From positions 372,001 through 436,000 of the forward strand of contig JALMLS010000420.1 of assembly GCA_038496445.1 (NCBI GenBank): DNA of 64,000 nt, in the 5' to 3' direction. Below, one piece after another: positions 11,986 through 24,030 of this stretch. Source of the DNA: Trichosphaerium sp. ATCC 40318. Its lineage: Eukaryota; Discosea; Flabellinia; Trichosidae. The notes under the pieces are model-generated. The model was given only the letters and a program-made list of their open reading frames with translations, ran no database searches and was not told where the DNA came from. A program made the position numbers and the translations under genes. Each line of letters starts with the position of its first letter. The first letter of the stretch is position 1.

Positions 11986-12862
11986 ATGGCGTTCGAAAAT
12001 AAGGCAGACTTGAGGGACCAAGTTGCATTACGCGTAGATGATATAAAGGGATCAATTGAGCCAGAAGCTGAGGAAGAAAACTGGGATAAACCGCCATTCC
12101 CAGTATTAGGACCAGATTTAGTGTACAAGGTGCGTTTTTGGTATTATAACGCGTTTCTAACATAAAAAGGGCTATACACTTCGTGACTTTGATGAGCAGA
12201 ACCTTACAGGCTGTATGTTCTTTGTTAGGCGTCTGTTTGAGTGTATACGTACGTTTAACCGTATTTGAGTACAAAACTCACGCTAAATAGCATTTGGATA
12301 CTTTAAAGACTACCACAGGTATTAAACACGCGCCTCAAATCGAGAAACTCACTTTTTTTCAGAGATGGTTCAAATGACATTAAGTACTGCGACCAGCAAG
12401 TAACACAACTATACGCATGTCTAAGATACACAGCAAGCGCTGACGCACCTAGTGTCAAAAAAGTACGAACATGTCACAATCAAAAATCAAAAAAAAAAGC
12501 TAAAAAATCTTGTTTAGTCTATCATTGATGAGGCGAATGCAGATATACTGAGAATGTACCAAAGAAGGTATGTTGACTATTATTTTTTAAGAACACGTGG
12601 GGTTTCTTTATTAACAGATGTCTTTGAAAGGTACCCAAGATGGAATAAGTATCCGACAATATTGAAAAAGAGAAAAAATGTTACAGAAAATTGGGACAAT
12701 AATTTTAAAGGTCTTAAAACAAAAGTACAAGATGAACGCATACAAGAATATTTTGATCGTTTTTCACAAAATGAAGATATATGGGAGCGTTTTGATGATC
12801 CTACCATGAAAGAAAAGGTTGAAAAACAACTTTCTGGAACCGACGATGAGGTGGAAACTTAG
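11986..12862 (+). CDS. Twin CX9C (CHCH-type) protein, probably mitochondrial
   Basis: Four coding exons: the first ends near 12129, then about 12168-12260, 12362-12462, and 12517-12862. ATG at 11986 starts MAFENKADLRDQVALR. After an acidic N-terminus come two helices each with a CX9C spacing, CMFFVRRLFEC and CDQQVTQLYAC. This is the signature of Mia40-imported CHCH proteins of the mitochondrial intermembrane space (complex I/IV subunits and assembly factors). The two helices are joined across an intron of about 110 nt, and its exact donor is uncertain. The C-terminal 110 residues are charged and aromatic, with no recognised domain. No close family was identified. Function in respiratory complex assembly is inference from the CX9C pattern alone. 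Confidence 0.66.
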
Positions 12863-13079
12863 AAGAAAAAAAAACCAATAATTCTTTCAACACATTTTCT
12901 CCTTCACCTCGAACTGTAATTAATTAAAACACCTTTTTTTTTGTGCACATAACATAAGATGAATACATTAATATTTAAAAACAGCCTGGTTAGACAGCAC
13001 TAAAGAGAAATAGCTCAAAAAAACTAAACAATTTCATTCAATGAAAAACAAGGTTTTAACTAACTACATAATATTAAAA

Positions 13080-16000
13080 TTACTCTACTGACTCAGACAT
13101 ACGTGACCCGAATACATGCTCGACAATTCTATCCCTGAAAACAAATTAGCCAAATACAAGTTTGCACGTGATTTTTTTTTTTTTTCTGCAAAGCGGCACA
13201 CGTAGTATACCTTTGTTGGTTATTCGTTACATTAGTTTCTCTTCGAACCAATACAACAGAAACTATCACAACTATAATAGCCAATACCACTAGAACTACA
13301 GTCGCAATATAAGCATTTGAAAGGAATACACGATTCAATATACGTACATGATACTACACCAATAATGACCTTACTTGTGAGCGTCAGTGGACGTCTTGGT
13401 GTAGGCGCTATAACAGTTAAGCTACCAAACAATTCAACTTTAGAACTCACTTGGTTGATAACGTGTTGGACTACTCTTGGCAGGTGCAATGAAGGGACTT
13501 TGAGGTGCTAATGAAGGTGAATACGGTGAAGAATGGTTGGACGGTGCTGTCGTTGGAGTAGAAGGTGACATTGGAGAATTCGTTGGTGCTACACTTGGAG
13601 TAGTGGGATGCAGTGAAGGTGATGTAGGGCTGTAGGTTGGTGTTGTTGGCGAACTTGTAGGTACTGCGGGAGAAGGCCTTTGAGAAGGCCCGTGTGGCGA
13701 TTCTGTAGGGGGTACATAAGTTGGTGCAACTGGAGCAGTAGTCGGAGCTAGTGAAGGCTGTGTAGGCTCCACGGTAGGAGCATTTGACGGAGGCACTGTT
13801 GGTGACTTTGTTGGAGATGCTGTCGGAGCAATAGTTGGTACACTGGTAGGTGCTTGAGTTGGGGTTTCTGTAGGCGAGCTAGTAGTTGGAGCTTTTGTTG
13901 TAGGACTTTCGGATGTTGGAGGATTAGTAGGCGGTTTGGTTGTTGGATGCATTGTAGGTGCTTCAGTAGTAGGTGTTTGTGTTACAGGAGTACGTGTCGT
14001 TGGAGCCTCCGTTGTTGGTACTCTTGTAGGTGCTTCAGTTGGCGTCGTTGGTTCAACGGTTGGTGCAACTGGCGCTATTGGTGATTTTGTAGGAGCTTGT
14101 GGTGGTGTAGGAGGCACTGTTGGAATAGTGGGAGGCTCAGTACTCGGCGCGGTTGGAGGTTTTGTTGTTGGCGGTTTCGTTGAAGGTGGATTTACAGGAG
14201 ACATTGTCGGTGATACAGGCGGTTCGGTAGGCTGGGTAGGCGTAGTTGGGGCAATCGTTGGAGATAGCTGGGGTGGGAGAGATGTTGGAGCACTGAATAC
14301 TACAAATGTTCAGTACTTGGACTATAGTCGCACACTACCTCTAATCTGCTTGTTTATCGCTGCAGCACAAGGATCTATAACACGACTACCACTAAGTAAT
14401 ACAAGTGTTGCTACTCAAATATTAGTCGTTAAGCCTTATAGACAAACTATATACTCACCAATCCCTTCAGTAATCTTGAGAGGTACTGTAAAAAATGAGT
14501 TAATTAGATAGAATATTTTAAAACATTATCAACGACTAAGAAGTACCCAAAGTCTGAAGTAATCCTGGCCCTTCGTATTTAACTTCTGCTGTAAAATTTA
14601 AACCCTTATCTGTTTCGAATATAATCTTGTAAGAAGCTGTTGCGTTGAAAGAGAAACCAACGATATCTACTAACGTTAATATCAAGTTTATGAAACACGT
14701 GTTAACCCTACCAACAACATCTCCAGGAAAAACTGAGCTTATCGAATTTACAAGAGGGTTCTTGATACGCCATGTTTCACTCAAATCACTTGAAATAAAA
14801 GCAGCGCCTATGTAGACATTAGGAGTAGTAAGAACTTCAGTTGAGTAAAAACCTGTTGAGCGAAACAAAGGGGATCCAAAAATTCCAATATAATTATCCG
14901 ATATTGCCATCTCTTTTCCAAAGTTTGAGGCCCCAGTATAATCCGTTAATGCTGTAAATATAATAGAAACTATATTCGTATTTAGTAGTAAATAGAAATA
15001 GTGAAAAAACAATACCTAGATTCCATGGACCATTTCCGTGCTTAACAAACGCAAAAACAGTTCCTAAAATCAAATTAATGAACACTATCACAGGCGACCA
15101 GTACCCCTTTGAGCATGTGGTGATGCCTGTTGTTTCCCAGGAGCACTTACTAGTACCATAACTGCGTCCCCTATTGTAATGATAGCTGTTAGTGTTGTGT
15201 AAGTGTCATTGATGTACCTTTGCTAACATATGCCAGAGAAGTACCGAAACTATCAGCTTGTTCCAGATCTCTAGGAACCAATGATGAATTTGAACTGAAC
15301 TTGTTACTTAGACAACAATAAGACTAGTTTTATCAGTCTTAATAATTGTTAATCAACGGACGTAAGCATGACCTAGGTTTTGGGAGACATCTTACAAAAA
15401 AATAAGTAAAGTAGCAAGATCAAAGCCTCAGTCTACCTGTACCAACTGCAGCACCGACTTCACTTCCTGAAGGAAACATCAATACGGACGATCCAAATAG
15501 TTCGTTTCCTCCTAACTTCATAGACTCAATACGTCTTACACCTGGGGAGCGTGTTAATTTAAGTCACTTTTACAACATTACTACTCACGTGTCCATTTAC
15601 CATCCTCGTAGTTAAAAATAAATACTATGCCACTTTCTACTTCGCCACCAATAGCAGAATAAGGAGCTCCAATTATAACAGCACTACCATAAAGTGATAC
15701 AGACAAACCAAACTTTCCTTTTGAGATATCTGCTCCGTAAGGAAGCAGTGAACTCTGAGCGTTGTTAGTTTCTGAAGAAACGATTGCAGCAAAAACTCAC
15801 AGTCTTTAAGAATCCTTTGGAATCCGTGTAGACATGCACAGTCCCGTTACCTACAGAGGTGGTTACTTCCAAATAACTCATGTTATTGTTGTGTGCCTGC
15901 ATCAGGTTCTCCAACAACGATGGTATCTTTGAACACAGCAACTGAAGAACCAAAAGAAGAACACTGTATTAAAAAAATAACTAAAGCTACCACATGTGTT

Positions 16001-16641
16001 TTTGGTCTGATCACGTGCCTGCGTACAATTCGATAAGGTTTGATAATGAACCCAACAGTCTTTTAATTCAGTGCACTGCTTTCGGGTGTACACCTTACAA
16101 ACGTGTTAACGCCAGTCAAAGTACAAAAACATACATCTACAAAGCCTTTGGCGCCAATGACAAGAAACTCTGTACTAACGGCTAATGACCGACCATAACC
16201 TTCTGTATTGTTTTGAAGAGATAATTGGTCCCATCCTAGTGTCAAATATTACGAAAATAAACAAAAAAGGACGTCAACATTTCAGTTTCACCAGAATTTT
16301 CTTAATGGCCAAAAAGAACCGTTTTCTTCATAAAACGTGGTCAATAGACATGAGCACGTGCCTGTAGTAGCTTTTCTAAATATCCATACTTTTGACGGCG
16401 GTCCTACACGTAATTAGAAGCGCATACGCACTCTAACAGTATTACCAATGTCGGAAACAAAAAAAAAATTATTGACAGCTGTTACCGTCCCAAATGCTCG
16501 GATATTTGGCTCTAACGGTTTAAAACAGGTCTCAGACGCTGTGCAAACCAGTAGAACAGTGTACAATACAAAAAAACGTGAAACATGGCCTCTAAGGCTA
16601 ACAACGATATAAAATTTGTATTTTAAGCCAGAAAGCGCCAT
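13080..16641 (-). CDS. Integrin-alpha-like FG-GAP repeat membrane protein with Pro/Thr stalk
   Basis: ATG at 16641 begins an N-terminal region with a hydrophobic segment (RFFVLYTVLLVCTASETC). Successive exons give FG-GAP repeats: DIGPPSKVWIFRK, EGYGRSLAVSTEFLVIGAKG, FGSSVAVFKDTIVVGEPDAG, KFGLSVSLYGSAVIIGAP, LFGSSVLMFPSG, DSFGTSLAYVS and NFGKEMAISDNYIGIFGSP. A seven-bladed propeller like that of integrin alpha is the natural reading. A long PT-repeat stalk (about 13450-14290), a strongly hydrophobic span (VLAIIVVIVSVVLV) and a 35-residue tail ending at 13080 follow. Three introns have GC donors (15851-15896, 15964-16018, 16236-16361). Several cell-surface FG-GAP/PT-stalk proteins are known in protists. 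Adhesion is inference. Confidence 0.88.
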
Positions 16642-17182
16642 CAACTGTTCTAAATCGCGTTTTGGTTACTTTTGGCTTATGAAAGCGTATTCTCCATGCC
16701 CTGTAGCCAACTTTGGGTTACAATAAACTGGCTACAAGGAAAAGGGAAGGAAGTGAGCCTGTTGGCGGCCAGCAGTAATATCTACGCATGGGGTGACCTG
16801 AAGAACAGTTAAAAGCTGGGTACGAAATTAAGAAAAGGAGTATTGGATGTACTATGCTGGGTGAGCGACCTTGGCAGTTAAGAGTCCTGCCAAAGCGACA
16901 AAATACAAGCGAAAAACACTTGAACCAACATTGAGTATAATTTTGCTCCACGAATGCTGCAACTTTGGTTGATTCGACAAAGATACACAGTAAAAGAGCG
17001 CTTGGTTCATATTTTCCTTCAAAAATACCAAAGCGTACCAGCAATTATTTACGGGGACTTGTATACGCAGTTGGTATACGAAGTGGTAACTTCGGATGCG
17101 AGTAGCAATGATAGCGGTAAGAATACTTCTTGTTGGCAAAAAAAATGGCGAGAATGAAATTTGACACTTTATTTATTTGCGT
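16642..17182. other. Gap with unassigned short open frames
   Basis: Contains a 67-codon + frame (16954-17157, starting MLQLWLIRQRYTVKERL) and overlapping minus frames, none with a recognisable domain or clear splice partners. It could hold the 5' region of the minus-strand FG-GAP gene or a small unrecognised gene. No confident call. Confidence 0.3.
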
Positions 17183-17770
17183 TTAATTTTCGTACATGTA
17201 CTCCTCGACGTCGCTCATAAATTCTTCACGGTCTTCTCCGTAGAGTGTTCTTGCTTGGTCATACATGTCAAACACGTCTTCTCTGCTTTCGTGCATTCTT
17301 TCATAATGAACAGCGCATTGTTGTCTGTTTCCCTCTGCGCGAGTGTATGCGGACTCGCATCCCATTGCGCGTAGTATAACGGTACAGTGAGATTTGACGA
17401 AAACTTCGTTTGTGAGGCATCTGTTATCTCTGGTTACAGGAGATGCAAAATGACTGGCTCCATAGTAGCAGTTCTACATGATTATGAGAATTCGTTTGTT
17501 TAAAAAAGAACGCACATAACCACCAACATAACACAAACCACAGAATGGCTCTGAGTGTGCATCATATCGAAATGGATTCTTACAGCGACTGTAGCCATCT
17601 CCACCGTTGGCCTCGCATTCGAAATCCTTTTTAAGGCCGCCAGGCCTGCCGTTCTGTACTCTACCTTGGTGCAAGTAGCTGTTGCAGTTTTGTATGTAAA
17701 CGCCGTTCAAGGCTTGAGCCAATACGCAAGCGATTAAACAAATGAGAATGGACGCGCGGATGAGTTGCAT
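17183..17770 (-). CDS. Small secreted cysteine-rich protein, unknown function
   Basis: Two exons, 17516-17770 and 17183-17473, joined by a 42 nt intron, give about 181 residues. The signal peptide is clear (MQLIRASILICLIACVLAQ). The mature part has about ten cysteines in two groups (NCNSYLHQG, DFECEANGGDG, CKNPF, FCGLCY, then NCYYG, RCLTNE, HCTVI, GCES, QQC), so it is likely disulfide-bonded and extracellular. The C-terminus is acidic and lacks cysteines (EDREEFMSDVEEYMYEN). No family was recognised. It faces away from the YHS gene across a 323 bp divergent spacer. Confidence 0.72.
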
Positions 17771-18093
17771 AGTGTTTGAAACGCGCTAAGTGTATGAAAA
17801 AGGCGAAAACGGAAACTTGGCAGCAAATAAGGAGCTACCCATTTGATAAAATGCGCATTAGTTCTGGACGTACCAGGTAAGTGCTATAGGTACAAAGCAA
17901 CTTGCTTTTTTTGGCCTGTTTAAATATTTCCGTCACAGCTCAGGCGTGGCTGTTTTGAGAGGTATGAATTGCTGTTTTCTGAGCGTTTGTAAGTTGTTAC
18001 GGTGGTATATAACTTTTTTGGGCTTCAACACGAACACTTGTGAACGAAAGCGTTTGATGACGAAAATCCTACTACTGTTATTATTGTGCTAAA
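17771..18093. other. Divergent intergenic spacer
   Basis: Separates two genes that are transcribed away from each other, so it should contain both promoters. I see no clear TATA-like or initiator element and no open frame of note. Confidence 0.45.
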
Positions 18094-19350
18094 ATGAAGC
18101 GTGTTGTATCTCTAGTGTTACTTGTAGTGGTATTTGTAAGTGTAACCCATGCTTCAACCAAGCCAGTTTTACGTGGGTGCGTTAAAAGATACATTAATCA
18201 TATCTCGCACGTATTGTAGTATTTAGAGAGTATTGTAGGTACGATTTGGTTCAATATTTCTTTTTGGAATCGCCATCGGATTATGGCGTACCTGGCATAG
18301 CAAATATAACATATTCATGGCGTGGCTATGAATTTTGGTTCAGTACAGTCGAAAACAGACAATTATTTATTAACGACCCTTGGAAATACGTACCCAAGTA
18401 TGCTCAGCGATGAATCATGTATTAGTGATGAACTTACAATGATTTTTAAAAGGTTTGGCGGGTTTTGCTCTTATGGTATTGCGAACGAGGTTGAAGGATG
18501 GCCTTGGAGGTACGTAGTCGCGTTAGAGGGTTCTTAAAGTAAAATACTAATGACACTGCAGTCGTAATCACATGGGTCCACCTGCAGGTCCTCGCGATGG
18601 ATGGTACGCATGCTCTCTATCTCTAACGTCTCATCGCGTACACTATAGGACAGTTTACAAGGGCTCACTTTATTTCAACATCTATCGCTCGTATTCCAAT
18701 TTGTGGCTTTCAGACGCCGACAACAACATCGAAAAGGCAACCAAAAGGTAATGGGTTTACTTAGCACTGTACTCTAATATAAAAAAGGTGGATTGAATGG
18801 TGGGGTTCTGAGAAGGAAGGACCATTAAATACTCACTGTTATGGCACGTGCTTTTTTTTTTTTTCCAAAAATAGAGTTGTTATGTAACTCCCTTTCTAGG
18901 TGAAGCCCCTACAGAGTTATGCCTGCGTAACCCACAGACACTAGAACCGCAAATCATTGTCAAACCAACCGGCACACCCCCACATTTGAATCCAATAGGT
19001 GAGCTTGTGGCTTGTTTTTTTTGTTTTGTTCCTAACTAAAAATACAGTTTCACCTTCTGAGGAGTTTCTTGAACCTTCTCTTAACAAACCAGATGATAAA
19101 GAAATTAGAGAACGTTATTGGTTATTACTTGCTTCTGGAATATTGGCTGTTATTGCTATAATATTTGTAACTGGCGCTGCTTTTTACGTATTCTATTTCA
19201 GAAAGAAATCTCAATGGAGTCTAGTAGCTAATGTACGCTTTATTTTTCTGCCTGAAACCTACATGTTTTTAACTTTTTTGTTTATAGGATGAACTAGCAG
19301 GTATGAATGACGAAAATGTTGTGAATCTTGAAGAGGAGTCATTAGAGTGA
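18094..19350 (+). CDS. YHS-domain type I membrane protein
   Basis: ATG at 18094 opens a signal peptide (MKRVVSLVLLVVVFVSVTHA). The ectodomain matches the secreted/periplasmic YHS pattern: SYSWRGYEFWFST-type start, VENRQLFINDPWKYVPKFGG, FCSYGIANE, then GSLYFNIYRSYSNLWL and IEKATKRWIEWWG. The usual YHS order (GYD-like start, F.S.ENR..F...P..Y.P..GG.C.YG, LYLN, W) is kept. After a short Pro-rich linker comes one membrane span (WLLLASGILAVIAIIFVTGA) and an acidic tail ending EEESLE. Intron 18844-18899 starts GCACGTGC, a GC-AG intron. YHS domains are often associated with metal or small-ligand binding; the ligand here is unknown. AATAAA follows at 19372. Confidence 0.88.
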
Positions 19351-19685
19351 ATGTAATAGTAGATGTAACAAAATAAAATCAGTGATTTTATCATTTCTTA
19401 GTTAATCCTTTTGCAAAGGTAAACGCAACTCTTGCTGATTATCATACTCTTATTAGATTATCTCTTTTTACGTACTATTTGTGCCTCGTTTAGCAGACCA
19501 TTTTGTGATCCTGCGCGAAAAATACAAGAATCAACAATCGTACTTTTTTCTTAAGTCCAATAATTTCCCGTTTTACAAGAGAAAGTGCTGACGCCTATTT
19601 TATCAAGGTTACAACAAATGGAAGAACGACTTACTGGGATTAAGTTAAGGCGGGCTCCACAAACATCTGTTAGCAAGATAAAACT
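19351..19685. other. Intergenic, no gene recognised
   Basis: Begins with the AATAAA at 19372-19377 for the upstream gene. The rest is AT-rich with no supported coding exon. Confidence 0.5.
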
Positions 19686-22403
19686 ATGCATACGTATCTT
19701 TTAGAGATATTGGTAGTGCTCCTAACAGGTAAAGTACAAAGTGCACATTCGCAATCTCTACGCGCTACTCTATTACGTTGCCGATAATTTGGTTTATACT
19801 GCTCATTCTTACGAAGTATTAGTGCTCCTACCATATGCGTGTTGTCAACCGATAATATCGAGGCTATCGCCTGTTAAGGATGCTACACTGATAGAAACAA
19901 TAGATGGGAGCTTAGCTAGCGGAACCGATGCGTCTCTGTACCTAGGAAAGCATAGAAAACTTTTATTGGCGATTAATGTGCATCATGTTGACGACATACT
20001 GTAGGGAGCGCTCTATCTAGCGGCCTACGCCGTGTCTTGCTTCAGTTTGATTTTTCGAGCATTCCAAACGAAGCACGGGTGTTATCGGCGTCATTAACGT
20101 TAAACCTAGTAGATAGTAGTGATACGCCGTGGGAAGCAAATATTCATATCATGACTTCTATTTGGGGTACTGGAGAGTTTTTACATCCATTTTTATGAAA
20201 AAAAAGCTTCTATTCAAAAAGTGTTTTTTTAGCAAGTTTGTGTTTGACTTGTATTTTTTTAGGCGAAGGTACTTCTTCCGGCGGAGGTATTAATGGATCA
20301 AGATCCCAAGAAGATGATGTGACATGGATACATGCATTTTATGATGGCACTTTATGGGCTAAACCTGGTGGCGACTTTACACCTCAAGGTCCCTTTCTTT
20401 TATTATGTTAATCTCAATAATTTCTTAGTTACCAACACTTTTTCTGTAACGGGCATGGAGACCGGTACAATAAAGTTTCCTACTGATTTCTACAATGTTG
20501 ACAACAACTTCTTCTAGTTTTGGTTATGTCAACTCAACAGATTATCAATGACGTATCTGGTTGGATATCAAGAGATATTAATAATGTGGGCTGGATTCTT
20601 ATTGGTGATGAATCAGTACCAGGACGCTCAGCAGAATTTGGATCACGCGAATCCCCTCAACCACCAGGTAAATTTAGCCTATAGGTTGACTTTAACACGT
20701 GGTTATAGTTCTCGAAGTTGAATGGGAATTAGAATCACCTCCTATAACCCAATCGCCAACAACCGTTAATCCCACAACTGCTTCTCCAACTGATGCGCCT
20801 ACACCAGTGCAAACAATACAACCTACAGCTTCACAAACAATATCACCAACTCTAGAACCTACTACTGAGCCTGTATCAAATACGCCACCAACAGAGGCTC
20901 CAACACTCCTACCAACTTTGCCTCCGACAGATGTACCAACTCAAGCTACTACACCACCTACAAGTACACATGTTACTGTATAACCGTACTTATTGGTTTA
21001 GCACAGCCTGTGCCAACAGTTTCACCCTCAACATCGCCTACGATATCACCTACGGCATCTCCTTCACACCCTCCGACTAACGCACCTACCCTTGAACCGT
21101 CGTTATCGCCTACATTGGCACCAACTGCAATGCCATCAGTGTTACCAACAACGATTCCAGCAAATCCGCCTACGCAAGCTACAAGCACACCAAGTACCTT
21201 ATTAAAAAACCCCTGGTACCTTATACTAACTAACTATTCAGCCTCTGTGCCTTCAACACAGCCTCCAACATCAACTACAGCGCCAACGATTACGCCCGCA
21301 ACTGTACCGAGTGTTACTCCGTCAATACCACCTACAACAATTCCCTCGCTTCCATCAACTTTGATGCCGACTACTAAACCTACAATTTCACCTCCGCTCG
21401 CATTGGAACCAACACAATCGCCTCCATCAAAAAACTCGTTTATATGCAACAGCGAATATCAAGTTTATAGAGGGGTTAAGTTCATTCATGTTAAATCTTC
21501 TAAAGGTGTACTGCCAAACGACTGTTTATTTTGGAGTAATGCTAAAGGTCTGGTCTATATTGACGTCTTAAAGAAGCCTTTGCATGCTAGTCACTTTCGC
21601 CTCTTTCGCAATGGAGCTTTCATTTACAAACCAAAACACCGCAGAGGGTTTCAACAGGATGACAGTTTCACATATGTGATAAGACAAACACAAGAACTTG
21701 TGCTAGATATGGCTACAGTACACCTCACTGTCACAGATCGTAAAACTATTGATTGAAGTTTTCCACTAATATATTATGTAGCACGGACATGTTGCTCTCT
21801 ATGGACGACCTGTGAGAAGCAGCAAGATTTAGGATGGATGAACGAACTGCCTGCTTGTCCATGTGAAACACCAGATGAAATGTCAGATGAATGGAAGTTA
21901 AATTACTGCTCTGAAAGTTGTTACAATAAGTACAAACCTGGAGCAAATAGGTGCTACTCTTCCACTGGAACTAATGATACTAAGCAGCAATGCTGCTATG
22001 ACAAGTACTTATCTCAAGTTATTTCATTCTAATACAGTTTTGTAGAGAAGGTCACTTGATCACTGATGGCGCTGGAGCAGGGTATCCTAGACAATTTAGC
22101 CTTGATAATACTGATAGCAAAGCATTCCATTTTTGTGGCAGGGAAAGAGGATGGAGAGAGTACCAAAGCGTTAGGCCAGCTAATAACAATAACATGTAAG
22201 AAAAAAGTGAGATATTGTGCTTTGTGTTCACGTGGTATTCTAGGTGTAGTGCCAACCCAATGTATCTTAAAGTACCGAGAAGAATACGTAAAAAGCTATG
22301 TTTTTGTAATGTAGACGATTGGCTTACGAATGATATACCTTGTGGGTTTAATTTTTCATTGAGGAAAAAATGTGCACCTAAACCTTGGGTAAAAATAGTT
22401 TAG
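19686..22403 (+). CDS. Secreted DNRLRE-type, Pro/Thr stalk, cadherin-like and AMOP domain protein
   Basis: ATG at 19686 gives a hydrophobic N-terminus (MHTYLLEILVVLLTG). Next comes a carbohydrate-binding DNRLRE-type domain, seen in DATLIETIDGSLASG, LLQFDFSSIPNEARVLSASL, DDVTWIHAFYDGTLW, PGGDFT, VSGWISRDINNVGWILIGDE and FGSRE. A long PT-rich stalk follows (20740-21430). Then a VCBS/Big_9 cadherin-like module appears (KGVLPND, NGAFIYKP, DDSFTYVI, TVHLTV). The C-terminus is an AMOP-like Cys-rich region (CPCETPDEM, CCYDKEGHLITDGAGAG, VRPANNN). There is no C-terminal membrane span, so the product is probably secreted. The DNRLRE module is mainly known from bacterial surface enzymes, while AMOP is known from animal MUC4-like adhesion proteins. 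Intron 19950-20004 has a GC donor. Confidence 0.86.
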
Positions 22404-22573
22404 TTCATTGTATATAAAAATGTTATTCACTTTTGCTTTTATTTGATGAGCAACTATCTTGATACAAAATCACGTTGTTGTTGCGCTAGTTTTACACGCC
22501 ATGATGTACATATTTGACATGGTCTTCAGTTAAGGTCTCTGTTTAAGCTCGCAACTTATGCTTTGTAGGTGGT

Positions 22574-23410
22574 TTAAGATTTTTTTATTATTACAGGTTT
22601 TAAAGCTTGGCTTGCATTTTGTACTACTTTCTTTCCTAATTTCCCTAAATCTATAAGCCAAAAAAACAGACACATTGGATATGTAAATAGAGGTACTCTT
22701 ACATATCTTGTGTTGACCAGACATCTGTATAGGGAGTATCAAGCGCTTTGGATTAGTGCAAACGAACACGAAATCTGAGCTATTTTCTTCTTGTAAGTAT
22801 CCAGTGTCAATACCGCACGTGTCATTTTCTTTCTTTCGACGTAGTAGTTCTTCCTTAGATATAGAGCCCAGAACATCTACACGACCTATAATCGATGAGT
22901 TAGGCCTGAACTTTCGATGTCAAAGCCGAATGGTTTTGTCTTGTTTTTATTGTTTAGACGAGTTTGTACCGAGAAGAGCAGATACTGGGTAATGCTTTGG
23001 AAGCGTTGCATTAGTACCAACATATTGTTCTTCTATTTCCTTGATGAGTTCTGGAGTAGGCTCTTTTGAAGCGGCTTTATCAATTAAATAAGTGATTAGA
23101 GTTAATACAGCCAATTACCGTGTATCCAAAGAGGACCTGTCAAATCTGAAGGCCAAGTCCGTCCTTCAACTAATTTTACGCCATAAACTAGTAAACTAGC
23201 CCATGGTTGGTGCTATATATGCGTAAACAGGCCACAATTCGAGGTTAGTTTAATAATCGCACCATTGAGAGAACCTGCCCTAAAATCAAGTTAAAACGTT
23301 GAACATACGCGTGGAGTACCTGTATCAGCAATCTTTGCTGCATCGGCAGCTAAAAATTGTTATTTAGATTAAACAAGAGTACACATACGAAGTATAGTCG
23401 TGTTATACAT
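22574..23410 (-). CDS. ASCH domain protein related to TRIP4/ASC-1 C-terminus
   Basis: ATG at 23410; six or so short exons give roughly 190 residues that are almost entirely an ASCH domain. The conserved core is visible: VLSMHQPWASLLVYGVKLVEG, RTWPSDLTGPLWIHA, ELIKEIEEQYVG, HYPVSALLG, DFVFVCTNPKRLILPIQMSG and KIYLGKLGKKVVQ, ending at 22574. In TRIP4 this domain follows a zinc finger and takes part in transcription coactivation and ribosome-quality-control complexes. Here it stands alone, so binding of RNA or nucleotide is inferred only from the fold. The first exon (MYNTTIL) is short and the start is uncertain. Confidence 0.84.
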
Positions 23411-23429
23411 GTTGCGACTTAAAAATGCA

Positions 23430-23463
23430 TTAATTGACTTGAAACACACGTCAAGTCAATTAA
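23430..23463. repeat. Perfect inverted repeat, 12-bp arms
   Basis: TTAATTGACTTG is followed after 10 nt by its exact reverse complement CAAGTCAATTAA. It lies about 20 bp upstream of the ASCH gene start (minus strand), so it would sit in that promoter or 5' UTR. It could be a protein-binding palindrome or a trace of a small mobile element. Confidence 0.8.
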
Positions 23464-23816
23464 AAAGGCACGTGGAATAAACAACAAAGGATTTGACCTG
23501 AAATAGCGCTAAACGTGGTTTTTACAAGGGCTGAAATAGTCCCATACCATACATTACGTGTAAAACCAGCCAATAGTGGATTACTCCAGAGTTTAAAGCG
23601 AGCTTGCATCTACCACGTGAACATACTACTTACTGGATGTAGCCTTACACGCGATACCTAAAGTAGACATGTAGTTGCTAAGATTCTTATTGTTTTCTTT
23701 AATGCGAGATCTTGCTCAGGAAATTCGGCTGACACAATCGTTCAATTATTGTTACATAACATCTGAATGTGGAAATAATGTGTGTCTGTGAAATAACAAA
23801 CTTCGGAAGTGGATAT

Positions 23817-24030
23817 TGTGCCGCCTCCAACAACGCTACCTCCTACTGCTCAACCTCCACCACCAACAATACCTCCAACGCTATAGGCTCCAACAATGTA
23901 CAGCCAACTACAACCGTCGACAATATCCCTACAACTACAACCGTACTAACAACAATGGAAGCAACAGCATCACCGACAACATCAAAGAATACAGCAACTC
24001 CTCAAACAATGTTGGGCGCCCACAACTTTA
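23817..24030 (+). pseudogene. Decayed Pro/Thr stalk fragment
   Basis: The frame beginning near 23820 reads PPTTLPPTAQPPPPTIPPTL, then a TAG stop at about 23886, then APTM and a degenerating Gln/Leu-rich reading with further stops. The composition and PPT periodicity match the stalks of the intact surface proteins in this window. No flanking ectodomain or membrane span is recognisable. It is most likely the remnant of a similar gene; a simple-sequence tract that never encoded protein is possible. Confidence 0.5.

Noticed and set aside
12567-12620. CACGTG-containing intron in the CX9C gene
   Set aside because: Removing GTATGT...ACAG (50 nt) breaks the frame, whereas the unspliced frame stays open to the stop at 12862. 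Treated as coding.
13936-14511. Long Val/Gly-rich + strand frame
   Set aside because: It is the exact antisense of the PT stalk of the minus-strand FG-GAP gene; repeats of PT codons give an open complementary frame. The same applies to 48474-48677 and 20973-21449.
16410-16440. 24-nt intron in the FG-GAP gene
   Set aside because: A donor further upstream gives a 42 nt intron and the better FG-GAP sequence SDIGPPSKVWIF.
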